In this document: positions 54,781-62,234 of the stretch, one piece after another
Position numbering within the stretch: position 1 is the first letter of the stretch
How the letters are laid out: the number at the start of each line of letters is the position of its first letter
NCBI RefSeq assembly: GCF_002871005.1
Contig: NZ_PHSN01000012.1
Location: 1 to 64,000 of the forward strand
DNA: 64,000 nucleotides
Reading direction: 5' to 3'
DNA from: Acidimangrovimonas sediminis
GTDB lineage: Bacteria; Pseudomonadota; Alphaproteobacteria; Rhodobacterales; Rhodobacteraceae
Notes under the pieces: generated by a model
The model's database searches: none
Told to the model about the DNA's origin: nothing
What the model saw: only the letters and a program-made list of their open reading frames with translations
Translations under genes and position numbers: made by a program

Positions 54781-55758
54781 TCACTTCAGCAGTTCGGCGG
54801 CGCAGGCCTCGTCCGTCACCAGGCGCTTGACGTAGCCCGCGCGCAGTACCGCACGCACCACCGGCGCCTTGTACGCGCCACCCGAGGCAAGGATCGAATC
54901 CGGGATCGCCGCCAGCTCGCGCGGCGAGATCGCCATCACCCGTTCGTTCAGCGGATGGTCGACGATCCGGCCCTCGGCATCCAGGAAATACCCCAGCAGA
55001 TCGCCCACCGCGCCCGCGTCGCGCAGGGTCTGGATGTTCTCGGTCACCGTCTGGGTCTGGATCAGCAGCGACAGCGGCGACATGTCTCCGCAAGAGACGA
55101 AGGCCAGGTCGGCGCTGCGCAGCCGCCGAAGCGTCTCGGCCAGGCCGTGGTGCGACACCAGCAGGTCGCGGCTTTGCGCCGTGGGCACGTAGATCGGCGC
55201 GGCCAGATAGTAGCAGTCGGACCCAAGCTGGCCTGCCAGCGCGGTGGCGACCTCGAAGGTGTTGGTGCCCGATCCGCGCGTCAGCCCGCCCATCAGACTT
55301 GCCACCCAGGCGCCGGAGAAATCCCGCGCCCGCAGGTGCGTCATCGCGAAGGACAGGGTGCGCCCCCAGCCGACGGCAACGCCGATCCCGTCGCGGATCC
55401 GCGCCTCGAGCATCTCGCCCGCCGCTTCGCCGATCACCCGCTGGGCATCGCCGTTCTCCCCCATCGAGGGCACGACCCGCACCTCGGCCAGGCCATAGCG
55501 TTCCTTCAGCCGCTCTTCCATCACCACGCAATCCGACAGCGGCAGGCGGATCTCGATCCGGACGGAACCGTCGCTGCGCAGCTGGCCCACGGTCTTGTTG
55601 ACCCGCAGCCGGGTGATGCCCAGAAGGCTTGCGATTTCCTGCTGCGTCAGCCCGCCGGCGAAGTAATACCACGCGATCCGGGCACGGATGTAATCGGCGT
55701 CGTCGCCTGCTGCGCTGCTGCGCGGCGACTGCGGGATGTCACGGGTCACTCTGCGCAC
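54781..55758 (-). CDS. SorC/DeoR-type sugar-responsive regulator, candidate for P1/P2 control
   Basis: A 325-residue SorC-family regulator. It has an N-terminal helix-turn-helix (LTQQEIASLLGITRLRVNKTV, about residues 37-57) and a large sugar-phosphate-binding domain with GVAVGWGRTL and SLMGGLTRGSGTNTFEVA. A GTG at 55758, or one at 55749 overlapping the upstream stop, is the start. It is the last gene of the operon run by P2, so if it binds TTACATNTGTAA it is autoregulated and also controls the transporter at P1. The effector should be a sugar phosphate. Confidence 0.88.
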   Translation of the reverse strand: MRRVTRDIPQSPRSSAAGDDADYIRARIAWYYFAGGLTQQEIASLLGITRLRVNKTVGQLRSDGSVRIEIRLPLSDCVVMEERLKERYGLAEVRVVPSMGENGDAQRVIGEAAGEMLEARIRDGIGVAVGWGRTLSFAMTHLRARDFSGAWVASLMGGLTRGSGTNTFEVATALAGQLGSDCYYLAAPIYVPTAQSRDLLVSHHGLAETLRRLRSADLAFVSCGDMSPLSLLIQTQTVTENIQTLRDAGAVGDLLGYFLDAEGRIVDHPLNERVMAISPRELAAIPDSILASGGAYKAPVVRAVLRAGYVKRLVTDEACAAELLK

Positions 55759-56663
55759 GTTTCCTGGCTCGCTGCAGCTTTCAGTATCTCCACCGAGCGC
55801 GCCATGGCGTCAAGCACCGACCGGTCCGCGCGCTCGAAGGGATAGAACGCCTCAAGGAACACCGGCCGGTCGCCAAGCCCGCTGCGCGCGAGCAGCGCGA
55901 AGGCCGCCGCCGGGTCGACGCGGCCCGGTTCTGTGAAATCCCAGTGGCGGTCATAGAGATAGTCGGTCTGCTGGATATGAATTGCGCCGATATCTGGAGC
56001 GAGTGCCGCGAACCAATCGGCCATTCCGGCATGGTCGGGCCCGTAGAGCGGCGCGAAGGTGCCGTGGCCCCAGTCGGGGCAAAGCTGCCAGGGGATCGGC
56101 GTCCCCGCGAGATCGGCCAGCATCCGCTGTGCCTGGGCGATGGTCCAGGGCCATTCGCGGCGCATCGGCGTCGGCTCGACATAGAGCGTTTCCAGCCCGG
56201 CCTCGGCGCCAGCCTGTGCCAGCCGCCTCATGCGGCTGATCAGCTCCGCATACTCGGCCTCGGGCAGCGCTTCGGCCTCGTACCCGTCGGGGGCCGAGGC
56301 GATCGCCCCCAACGGCCCGCCGACGCGCGTGATCCCCGCAGCGGCCGCGAAACGATAGGCGTGACGCATCCACGCCTCGGCATGGTCGCGGACCCCGGGA
56401 ACCGGGTGCAGCAGCTGGTTGAAGGTGTAATGCGCCAACCCGATGAAGGCGCTGTGCACGGTGATGCCATGGCGTTCGGGCACCGCGCGCAGGCTCTCGG
56501 CCATCTGCGACAGCACCAGCTCGGGCCAAGTCGGATCGACCAGATCAAAGGAAAACTGCACCCGTTCCAGCTTCAGCCGGTCGCGGACCAGCGGCGCCCA
56601 GAGTTCGGGCGTGACCCAGCGCTTGACGCAGAACGACAGGTTCACCCCCAGCTGCACGGGCAT
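55746..56663 (-). CDS. Sugar phosphate isomerase/epimerase, TIM barrel (EryC-like)
   Basis: A 305-residue xylose-isomerase-like TIM barrel. It opens with QLGVNLSFCVKRW and has HSAFIGLAHYTFNQLL, EPTPMRREWPW and PDWGHGTF, with metal-ligand type Glu, Asp and His residues. It resembles EryC-type tetrulose-phosphate epimerases of the Brucella/rhizobial erythritol pathway more than inosose or hydroxypyruvate isomerases. The ATG at 56663 has GAGAGAGGGGG upstream and is preferred to a start at 56696 that overlaps the SIS gene. Substrate is inferred from the neighbouring EryH/EryI-like genes. Confidence 0.8.
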   Translation of the reverse strand: MPVQLGVNLSFCVKRWVTPELWAPLVRDRLKLERVQFSFDLVDPTWPELVLSQMAESLRAVPERHGITVHSAFIGLAHYTFNQLLHPVPGVRDHAEAWMRHAYRFAAAAGITRVGGPLGAIASAPDGYEAEALPEAEYAELISRMRRLAQAGAEAGLETLYVEPTPMRREWPWTIAQAQRMLADLAGTPIPWQLCPDWGHGTFAPLYGPDHAGMADWFAALAPDIGAIHIQQTDYLYDRHWDFTEPGRVDPAAAFALLARSGLGDRPVFLEAFYPFERADRSVLDAMARSVEILKAAASQETCAE

Positions 56664-56692
56664 CGGCGCCCCCTCTCTCGCCCTCGAGGCGG

Positions 56693-57244
56693 TCATTCCA
56701 GGTTCGTGTGATTGCCGCGCATCGCCTCGGCCGAGATCCCGAGGCGCGCCTGCAACTGGGCGATCATCGCCTCGAACAGCAGGTAGAGCGCCCCCTCGTA
56801 GAGCGATCCCATCGGCAGGACGGACAGGCCCGGCCCGCTGTCATCGGCCATGGTCTGGGCCGGCACGATCAGCACCCTGTCCGCGGCCAGGGCAGCCGCG
56901 CCGCCGGCCTGCGCGGTCACCACCAGGCAGCGGGCGCCGGCCTCGCGCGCGACGCCCATCAGCGCCAGCACGGTCGAAAAGCTGCCCGGCCCCGCCGACA
57001 CGATCAGAAGATCCCCCGGCCCAAGGGGCGGCGCCGTCATGTCGCCGACCACCGCCGCGCCCAGCCCGAGGTGGAAAAGACGCATCGCGAAGCCCTTGAT
57101 CTGCAAGCCCTCGCGCCCGACACCGTAGAGCGCGACGCGTCCGGCGGCCGCGATCTCGTCCACCGCGCCCGCGACCGCGTCGGGATCAAGCCGGTCGAAC
57201 ACCGCGCCCAGATCGGCAAGCGCCCGGTGGTAGAAATCTGCCAT
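56693..57244 (-). CDS. SIS-domain isomerase (6-phospho-3-hexuloisomerase HxlB family)
   Basis: A 183-residue SIS-domain protein. The sugar-binding pattern ALYGVGREGLQIKGFAMRL is followed by GDLLIVSAGPGSFSTVLAL and the hallmark C-terminus EAMRGNHTNLE. HxlB enzymes convert 3-hexulose 6-phosphate to fructose 6-phosphate, but no hexulose-phosphate synthase is present, so it may act on another keto-sugar phosphate. It is first in the operon behind P2 with a GGGAGGAG box. Its role in the tetrulose scheme is not clear. Confidence 0.85.
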   Translation of the reverse strand: MADFYHRALADLGAVFDRLDPDAVAGAVDEIAAAGRVALYGVGREGLQIKGFAMRLFHLGLGAAVVGDMTAPPLGPGDLLIVSAGPGSFSTVLALMGVAREAGARCLVVTAQAGGAAALAADRVLIVPAQTMADDSGPGLSVLPMGSLYEGALYLLFEAMIAQLQARLGISAEAMRGNHTNLE

Positions 57245-57347
57245 GCGCCGGTCTCCTCCCAGCCCTGTCGCATCGCCCGTCCGGTCCCTGCCCTCCCCAC
57301 GGCACGAGCCGCTGCGCAGGGGCCGGTCGAGGTGCTTCCCGGCCCCG

Positions 57348-57376
57348 ATGTTACATCTGTAATATTTATCTTGCAA
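57348..57376 (-). promoter_or_regulatory. Promoter-operator P2 of the hxlB-epimerase-sorC operon
   Basis: On the minus strand TTGCAA (57376-57371), 17 nt, then TAACAT (57353-57348), with the near-perfect palindrome TTACATCTGTAA (57351-57362, plus-strand reading) at the -10. This copies P1 in spacing and motif. It begins about 30 bp after the kinase stop, so the operon is independent of the deoR-kinase transcript. Confidence 0.7.
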
Positions 57377-57405
57377 TTGCATTTTGGCGCGGTGGGGCCG
57401 GGCCT

Positions 57406-59157
57406 CTAGCTGGCAACCGGCCCCGCCGCCGCCCACGCCTTCAGCAGCACCGCAGCAGATTCCGCGCCCGGGTCGACATGCCCGACGGCGCGCTTGCCCA
57501 GCTTCTTGGACCGGCCGCGTGCGGCGATCATCCCCGCGGTGTCGGCCGCTCCCCGGGTGGCAGCTTCTGCCGCGGCGGCTAGGCAGGCACCCTCGTCCCC
57601 GCCGGCGTTGGCCGCCGCCTCGGCCGCGTCGGCGGCGGGCAGCCAGGCATCCAGCATCGTCTTGTCGCCCCGCCCTGCCCCGCCGCGCGCACCGATCCCC
57701 TCGGCCATGCCGCGGATCCAGCGCGCAAGGGCCGCCGGGTCGAGGTCGCGGCGATCCGCCACCGCCGATCCCGCCGCGGCGAACCCCGAGGCATAGAGCG
57801 GCCCCGCCGAGGCGCCCACCGCCTCGAGGAAGGCATCCGCCACGGCGTCGCAAAGGTCGGAAATCGGCGTCTTTGGCGGCAGCGCCTCAAGCGCGCCAAG
57901 CACCGCCTTCCAGCCCATCTCCATCGTCAGGCCGTGGTCGCCGTCGCCGACTTCGCCATCCAGCGCGCTCAGCCTGTCGGCCTCGGCAAAGATCGCCTCC
58001 GCACCCGCCTCCAGCATCGCGCGAAACGCGTCCGGCCCGACCGCACCACCGGTGCGCAGCGCGGAGAGATCATGCGTCGCGCGCGGCCCGTCAGCCCGGC
58101 GCGCCCGCTTCGCGCGGCCATTCCCGGCGGGCGCAGGCGCAATCTGCCCGACCTGCAGCGCCGGGGTGTCGCAGGGATGGTCGAGCCAACGCTCAAGCAG
58201 CGGATCCAGCTTCATCACCGTGACCGAGGCCCCGCCCATGTCGAGCGAGGTGCAATATTCACCGACCCAGCTCCGGTGAATCGTGCAGCCCTGTGCCTCC
58301 AGCACCTGCGCGGTCCGACGGTGGAGCAGATAGAGCTCCAGCATCGAGGTCGAGCCGAGGCCGTTGACCAGCACGGCGACACGGTCCCCCCGGGTCAGCG
58401 CAAGTTCCTCGACGATCGGGGCAAGCAGGCGGTCGGCGACGGCATCGGCACTTTCCGCGGGCAGGCGTTCGACACCCGGCTCGCCGTGAATGCCCATGCC
58501 CACCTCCATCTCGCCCACGGGAAGCTGAAAGTTCGGCCGCCCGGTCTGGGGCAGCACGCAGGCCGACAGGGCAACCCCCATGCTGCGCGTCGCATCGTTG
58601 GCCCGGGTGGCGGCGGCAATGACCTCTTCCAGCGATCCGCCCAGATCGGCCGCAGCACCGGCGACCTTGAAGACGAAGAAGTCACCGGCGATCCCGCGGC
58701 GTTCCTCGCGCCGCGCGGCGGGGGCCGAGGCGATGTCGTCGGTGACCGCAAAGCACTGGGCCGCGACCTCCGCGCGCTCCAGCCGCTCTGCCGCCATCGC
58801 GAAATTCATCACGTCGCCAGTATAGTTTCCGAACAGGAAAAGAACCCCGGCACCGCCCTCCGCCGCCCAGCCCGCATCGAAGATCTGCGAGGGCGACGGA
58901 GACGCGAAGATGTTGCCAAGCGGCGCGGCATCCGCCAGCCCGCGCCCAACGTAGCCGGCGAAGGCGGGTTCGTGCCCCGAGCCGCCACCGACGACGATGC
59001 CCACCTTGCCCTCGCGCGGGCCGTCCACCGCGACGATGGCGCGGCCGGTCTCGCCCTCGGCCCGCAGATGGCGTGGATGGGCGGAAACCATCCCCTCGAT
59101 CAGCTCCGCGATCAGCGCGTCGGGATCGTTGATCAGCTTCCTGTGCCTGTCGGTCAT
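57406..59157 (-). CDS. DhaK-DhaL fused ketose kinase (dihydroxyacetone / erythrulose kinase family)
   Basis: A 583-residue ATP-dependent kinase. Residues 1 to about 340 are DhaK-like with GGGSGHEPAFAGYVG, and His-224 in GIHGEPG as the residue that holds the ketose covalently; from about residue 375 a DhaL domain follows, with the Mg-ATP aspartates in DGEVGDGDHG. The order matches Citrobacter-type dihydroxyacetone kinase and the L- and D-erythrulose kinases LerK/DerK. The adjacent EryH/LerI- and EryI/DerI-like isomerases favour a tetrulose substrate. The ATG at 59157 has GGGAGGAG upstream; a strong hairpin lies in the leader. Confidence 0.9.
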   Translation of the reverse strand: MTDRHRKLINDPDALIAELIEGMVSAHPRHLRAEGETGRAIVAVDGPREGKVGIVVGGGSGHEPAFAGYVGRGLADAAPLGNIFASPSPSQIFDAGWAAEGGAGVLFLFGNYTGDVMNFAMAAERLERAEVAAQCFAVTDDIASAPAARREERRGIAGDFFVFKVAGAAADLGGSLEEVIAAATRANDATRSMGVALSACVLPQTGRPNFQLPVGEMEVGMGIHGEPGVERLPAESADAVADRLLAPIVEELALTRGDRVAVLVNGLGSTSMLELYLLHRRTAQVLEAQGCTIHRSWVGEYCTSLDMGGASVTVMKLDPLLERWLDHPCDTPALQVGQIAPAPAGNGRAKRARRADGPRATHDLSALRTGGAVGPDAFRAMLEAGAEAIFAEADRLSALDGEVGDGDHGLTMEMGWKAVLGALEALPPKTPISDLCDAVADAFLEAVGASAGPLYASGFAAAGSAVADRRDLDPAALARWIRGMAEGIGARGGAGRGDKTMLDAWLPAADAAEAAANAGGDEGACLAAAAEAATRGAADTAGMIAARGRSKKLGKRAVGHVDPGAESAAVLLKAWAAAGPVAS

Positions 59158-59187
59158 CGGCTCCTCCCGTTTTGCCGGCCTTTGTAT

Positions 59188-59257
59188 CACATGCCCGGGC
59201 CGGCCCGCATCTTCAGGAGGAGGCGGCGGCGACGATGCCGGCCGGCCCGGGCATGTG
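59188..59257 (-). other. Very strong intercistronic hairpin between the RpiB-like and kinase genes
   Basis: Two 24-nt arms, 59188-59211 and 59234-59257, pair at 23 of 24 positions around a 22-nt loop. The core CCCGGGCCGG makes it extremely stable. On the minus strand it is followed by ATACAAAGG, not a T-run, and then by the kinase start 30 nt on, so it is not a classical terminator. A role in transcript stability or in setting kinase expression relative to the isomerases is likely. Confidence 0.8.
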
Positions 59258-59314
59258 GCGGCGGGGGCCGGACGGCCATGGGGCGGCCTCCGGGCGCGGC
59301 CGCCGCCGGGCCGG

Positions 59315-59770
59315 TCACTCTGCGTGGTACTTGGCGTCCACCTCGTTGATCGCCTGGACGTTGCCGGCCGAACGGCCCTCGGGATCGAAGGAGGCGCTCA
59401 GGAAGGCGTCGGCGATATCCTTGGCCAGTTCCGGCCCGATCACCCGCGCGCCCATGGTGATGATCTGCGCGTTGTTCGAGGTCGAGGCCTTGGCGGCGGA
59501 ATAGGTATCGTGGCACTGCGCGGCACGGATGCCCGGCACCTTGTTCGCGGCCATCTGCACACCGATGCCCGTGCCGCAGATCAGGATCGCACGGTCATAG
59601 GTTCCCGCCATCACCGCCGAGGCGATGCGATCCGAAAGGTTGGCGTAGAAGGGATCCGGCGTGGCGCCATTGCGCGAGGCCTCGACCACGTCGTACTTGT
59701 CGGCCAGATAATCGGCCAGGATCTTGGCCAGACCTTCGCCGGCGCTGTCTCCCGCAACTGCGATCTTCAT
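59315..59770 (-). CDS. RpiB/LacA-family isomerase, probable D-erythrulose-4-phosphate isomerase (EryI/DerI-like)
   Basis: A 151-residue RpiB-fold isomerase. The catalytic cysteine is in [14 protein letters not shown] (Cys-65). The N-terminal loop reads AGDSAG where ribose-5-phosphate isomerases usually have GGDHAG or SDHAG, so the histidine/aspartate pair of the phosphopentose enzymes is altered. EryI and DerI are RpiB relatives that convert D-erythrulose 4-phosphate to D-erythrose 4-phosphate, and the EryH-like gene lies 17 bp upstream. Ribose-5-phosphate isomerase is the alternative. Confidence 0.87.
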   Translation of the reverse strand: MKIAVAGDSAGEGLAKILADYLADKYDVVEASRNGATPDPFYANLSDRIASAVMAGTYDRAILICGTGIGVQMAANKVPGIRAAQCHDTYSAAKASTSNNAQIITMGARVIGPELAKDIADAFLSASFDPEGRSAGNVQAINEVDAKYHAE

Positions 59771-59787
59771 GGCATTTCCTTTCTATA

Positions 59788-60549
59788 TCAGAGCATTGCA
59801 CTGCATTTGGCAAGGATGTCGAGATAGCCCTCGACGTTCCAGGCAGACCGCCCGATGAAAAGTCCGTCGATATGCGGGCACTGGATCAGCTCCTCGCAAT
59901 TTCCCGGGTTGACCGACCCGCCGTAGAGGCACGGAACCCTGTGGCCAAGCACCGCCTCCGCGACGTCGGCGATCTCGGCGTGGCGGGCGTCGGCATATTC
60001 CGCGGTGGCAGGAATTCCGCCCTCGCCGATCGCCCAGACCGGTTCGTAGGCCAGCAGCACAGGCGCCGTCTTCTGGTCGGCCGCCAGACGGCCGAGCGCG
60101 CCGCGCACCTGCGCCTCAAGCACCGCGCGGGCACGGCCCGCCTCGCGCTCGGCCAGGGTCTCGCCGATGCAGATCAGCGGGGTCAGGCCGTGGCGCACCG
60201 CCGCCTCGGTCTTCAGCCCTACCGTCTTGTCCGTTTCGCCGAAATGTTCGCGGCGTTCGGAATGGCCAAGCTCGACGATGTCGAGGCCGCAATCGACCAG
60301 CATGGGCGCCGAGATCTCGCCGGTCCAGGCGCCCGCCTCGGCCCAGTGCATGTTCTGCGCGCCGACCTTGACCGAGGTGTCCTTCAGAAGATCCGCGACC
60401 TCGCGCACCGCCGTGAAGGGCGGGATCACGAACCTCTGGACCCGCGGGTCGCGGCCGCCATCGGCCGCCGCCAGCGCGGTGGCGAAGGCCCGGGCCTCGG
60501 CCAGTGTCTTGTTCATCTTCCAGCTTGTGCCGATCCAGACCCCGGTCAT
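59788..60549 (-). CDS. Triosephosphate-isomerase-family enzyme, EryH/LerI type
   Basis: A 253-residue TIM-family protein. The N-terminal motif is IGTSWKMNKT, with Lys-11, in place of the GNWKMN of glycolytic enzymes; this GTSWKMNKT form is typical of the EryH/LerI branch. The catalytic histidine in ELGHSERR and glutamate in AYEPVWAIG are present. EryH/LerI converts L-erythrulose 1-phosphate to D-erythrulose 4-phosphate. Its start overlaps the deoR stop and it precedes the RpiB-like gene, so the two isomerisations are co-expressed. Confidence 0.88.
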   Translation of the reverse strand: MTGVWIGTSWKMNKTLAEARAFATALAAADGGRDPRVQRFVIPPFTAVREVADLLKDTSVKVGAQNMHWAEAGAWTGEISAPMLVDCGLDIVELGHSERREHFGETDKTVGLKTEAAVRHGLTPLICIGETLAEREAGRARAVLEAQVRGALGRLAADQKTAPVLLAYEPVWAIGEGGIPATAEYADARHAEIADVAEAVLGHRVPCLYGGSVNPGNCEELIQCPHIDGLFIGRSAWNVEGYLDILAKCSAML

Positions 60550-61325
60550 GCCGCGCTCGCTTCCGGCTCGGCAAGGGTCAGCGACAGGCCCGCAGCTTCC
60601 AGCGCCGCGCAGGCCGCGGCATCGGGGGTGCGATCGGTGACGATGTGGTCGAACTCCTCCAGGTCGGCAAGCTTGTAAAGCGCGGTATGACCGAAGCGCG
60701 TGTGGTTCACGACGAGGCAGCGGCGCGCGGCGGCCGCCATCATCGCGCGCTTGGCCCGCACCACCGTCTCGTCCATGTGAAAGACGCCGGTCCCGTGCAC
60801 CGCAGGCGAGGAGATGAAAGAGATATCTGCCCGCAACCCCGCCAGCGCATTCTCGCACAGCGTGCCGAGATAGGCGTTGAACTTGGCCGAGAAGACCCCG
60901 CCGAGCGCGATCAGCTTGATCCCCGCCTCGCCCTTCAGCGCATCGAGCACGGCGCAGTTGTTGGTGATTACCGTCAGCGGCCGGCGCGCCACGGCCATCC
61001 GGCCCAGCACCGCCGCCATCGACCCGTCGTTGATGACCACGCTCATCCCCGGTTCGATCAGCTCCAGCGCCTTGGCCGCCATCGCCTCCTTCGCCGCCGC
61101 GCCCTGACGCTCGCGCAAGCGGAAATCGCTTTCGAACTGGGTGCCGGATTCGATCGTCGCGCCGCCGCGGATCTTGCGCAGAAGGCCCGCGCCCTCCAGC
61201 TCGTCGAGATCGCGGTGGATGGTCATGCGCGACACGCCGAACCGCTCGGACAGAGCCTCCAGCTCCACCGCGCCTTCGGCCACCAAGAGATCCATGATCG
61301 CCTGTTGTCTGTCGTCCCGCTTCAT
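60546..61325 (-). CDS. DeoR-family transcriptional regulator
   Basis: A 259-residue DeoR repressor. It has the N-terminal helix-turn-helix ALSERFGVSRMTIHRDLDEL (about residues 26-45) and the C-terminal sugar-phosphate sensor domain (VVINDGSMAAVLGRM, FISSPAVHGTGVFHMDE). GGAGGAG precedes the ATG at 61325. It heads the unit deoR-EryH-EryI-kinase and is divergent from the transaldolase gene; an ATCACAAA/TTTGTGAT inverted pair lies between. The effector is probably a tetrose or triose phosphate. Confidence 0.93.
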   Translation of the reverse strand: MKRDDRQQAIMDLLVAEGAVELEALSERFGVSRMTIHRDLDELEGAGLLRKIRGGATIESGTQFESDFRLRERQGAAAKEAMAAKALELIEPGMSVVINDGSMAAVLGRMAVARRPLTVITNNCAVLDALKGEAGIKLIALGGVFSAKFNAYLGTLCENALAGLRADISFISSPAVHGTGVFHMDETVVRAKRAMMAAAARRCLVVNHTRFGHTALYKLADLEEFDHIVTDRTPDAAACAALEAAGLSLTLAEPEASAA

Positions 61326-61355
61326 CGAGTCTCCTCCGTGGACGAAACATCCCAC

Positions 61356-61391
61356 ATCACAAAGATCACGTCAATCATGTGTTTTTGTGAT
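61356..61391. promoter_or_regulatory. Candidate DeoR operator between deoR and the transaldolase gene
   Basis: ATCACAAA (61356-61363) and its exact inverse TTTGTGAT (61384-61391) flank a further ATCAC at 61365-61369. The region is AT-rich against its surroundings and lies between divergent starts at 61325 and 61499. DeoR repressors typically bind such spaced inverted repeats. It would couple transaldolase and isomerase expression. Confidence 0.55.
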
Positions 61392-61498
61392 TATGGATTG
61401 TTACGTTTCTCTCCCTGCGCTATCTCGGGCGGGACGGCACGCCGCCGTGGTCTTGGCCGCCGCCTTCCGGGCCGCCATAGCTTTTGGGAGAGAGACAG

Positions 61499-62152
61499 AT
61501 GAAATTCTTCGTGGACACCGCCGTCATCGCCGACATCGCCGAGCTGAATGATTACGGCCTGCTGGACGGGGTGACGACCAACCCCTCGCTGATCGCCAAG
61601 TCGGGGCGCGACTTCAAGGAGGTGATCGCCGAGATCTGCAAGCTGGTCGATGGCCCCGTCTCGGCCGAGGTCGCCGCGATGCAGTTCGACGGGATGGTCG
61701 CCGAGGGCGAGCATCTGGCGAAGATCGCGGAGAACGTGGTGATCAAGCTGCCGCTGACGCTGGATGGACTGAAGGCCTGTCGGCACTTCGCCGCGAAGGG
61801 CATCAGGACGAACGTGACGCTGTGCTTCTCGGCCAACCAGGCGCTGCTGGCGGCCAAGGCGGGGGCCAGCTACATCTCGCCCTTCGTGGGCCGGCTCGAC
61901 GACCTGAACATCGACGGGATGGAGCTGATCCGCGAGATCCGCGAAATCTATGACAATTACGACTTCGAGACCGAGATCCTCGCCGCCTCGATCCGCTCGG
62001 CCAACCACGTGAAGGAGGCGGCGCTGGCCGGCGCCGATGTCGCCACGATCCCGCCGGGGGTGATCAAGGGGCTGGCCAGCCACGTGCTGACCGACAAGGG
62101 CCTCGACCAGTTCGCGAAGGACTGGGCGGCGACCGGGCAGTCGATCCTTTAA
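61499..62152 (+). CDS. Transaldolase (TalC type)
   Basis: A 217-residue member of the TalC/FSA family. The Schiff-base lysine is Lys-83 in VIKLPLT. Residues that separate transaldolase from fructose-6-phosphate aldolase read as transaldolase: Glu-57 in SAEVAA (Gln in FSA) and Phe-129 in SPFVGR (Tyr in FSA). It would transfer dihydroxyacetone from fructose or sedoheptulose phosphate, consuming or making D-erythrose 4-phosphate, the predicted end product of the neighbouring isomerases. The ATG at 61499 has GGGAGAGAGA upstream. Confidence 0.9.
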   Translation: MKFFVDTAVIADIAELNDYGLLDGVTTNPSLIAKSGRDFKEVIAEICKLVDGPVSAEVAAMQFDGMVAEGEHLAKIAENVVIKLPLTLDGLKACRHFAAKGIRTNVTLCFSANQALLAAKAGASYISPFVGRLDDLNIDGMELIREIREIYDNYDFETEILAASIRSANHVKEAALAGADVATIPPGVIKGLASHVLTDKGLDQFAKDWAATGQSIL

Positions 62153-62161
62153 CGCGCGGGC

Positions 62162-62228
62162 CTGTACTGCTCGGGCCCATAACGGTCGGGCCCGTAACGC
62201 TCGGGTCCGTAGCGATGCGGTCCTGTCG
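62162..62228. repeat. Four-fold degenerate 15-bp tandem repeat between convergent genes
   Basis: Units of the form GCTCGGGCCCATAAC, GGTCGGGCCCGTAAC, GCTCGGGTCCGTAGC and a more diverged fourth follow each other between the transaldolase stop and the SorC stop. Read on the minus strand they give a pentapeptide pattern RYGPE/RYGPD in a frame different from the SorC gene and without a clear start. Each unit has a CGGGCCCG-like palindromic core, so the array might fold and act as a two-way transcription block. Confidence 0.6.
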
Positions 62229-62234
62229 CGCGCC

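Noticed and set aside
56693-57244. A ribulose monophosphate formaldehyde pathway from the HxlB-type gene
   Set aside because: No hexulose-6-phosphate synthase gene is present beside it or anywhere in the window.
59188-59257. Rho-independent terminator for the deoR-isomerase transcript
   Set aside because: No T-run follows the stem on the minus strand, and the kinase start with a good ribosome-binding site comes 30 nt later.
61499-62152. Fructose-6-phosphate aldolase feeding dihydroxyacetone to the DhaK-DhaL kinase
   Set aside because: Residues 57 and 129 are Glu and Phe, the transaldolase pattern. The alternative is kept only as a test.
62162-62228. CRISPR-like array
   Set aside because: The 15-bp units are contiguous and degenerate, without spacers; it is a simple tandem repeat.
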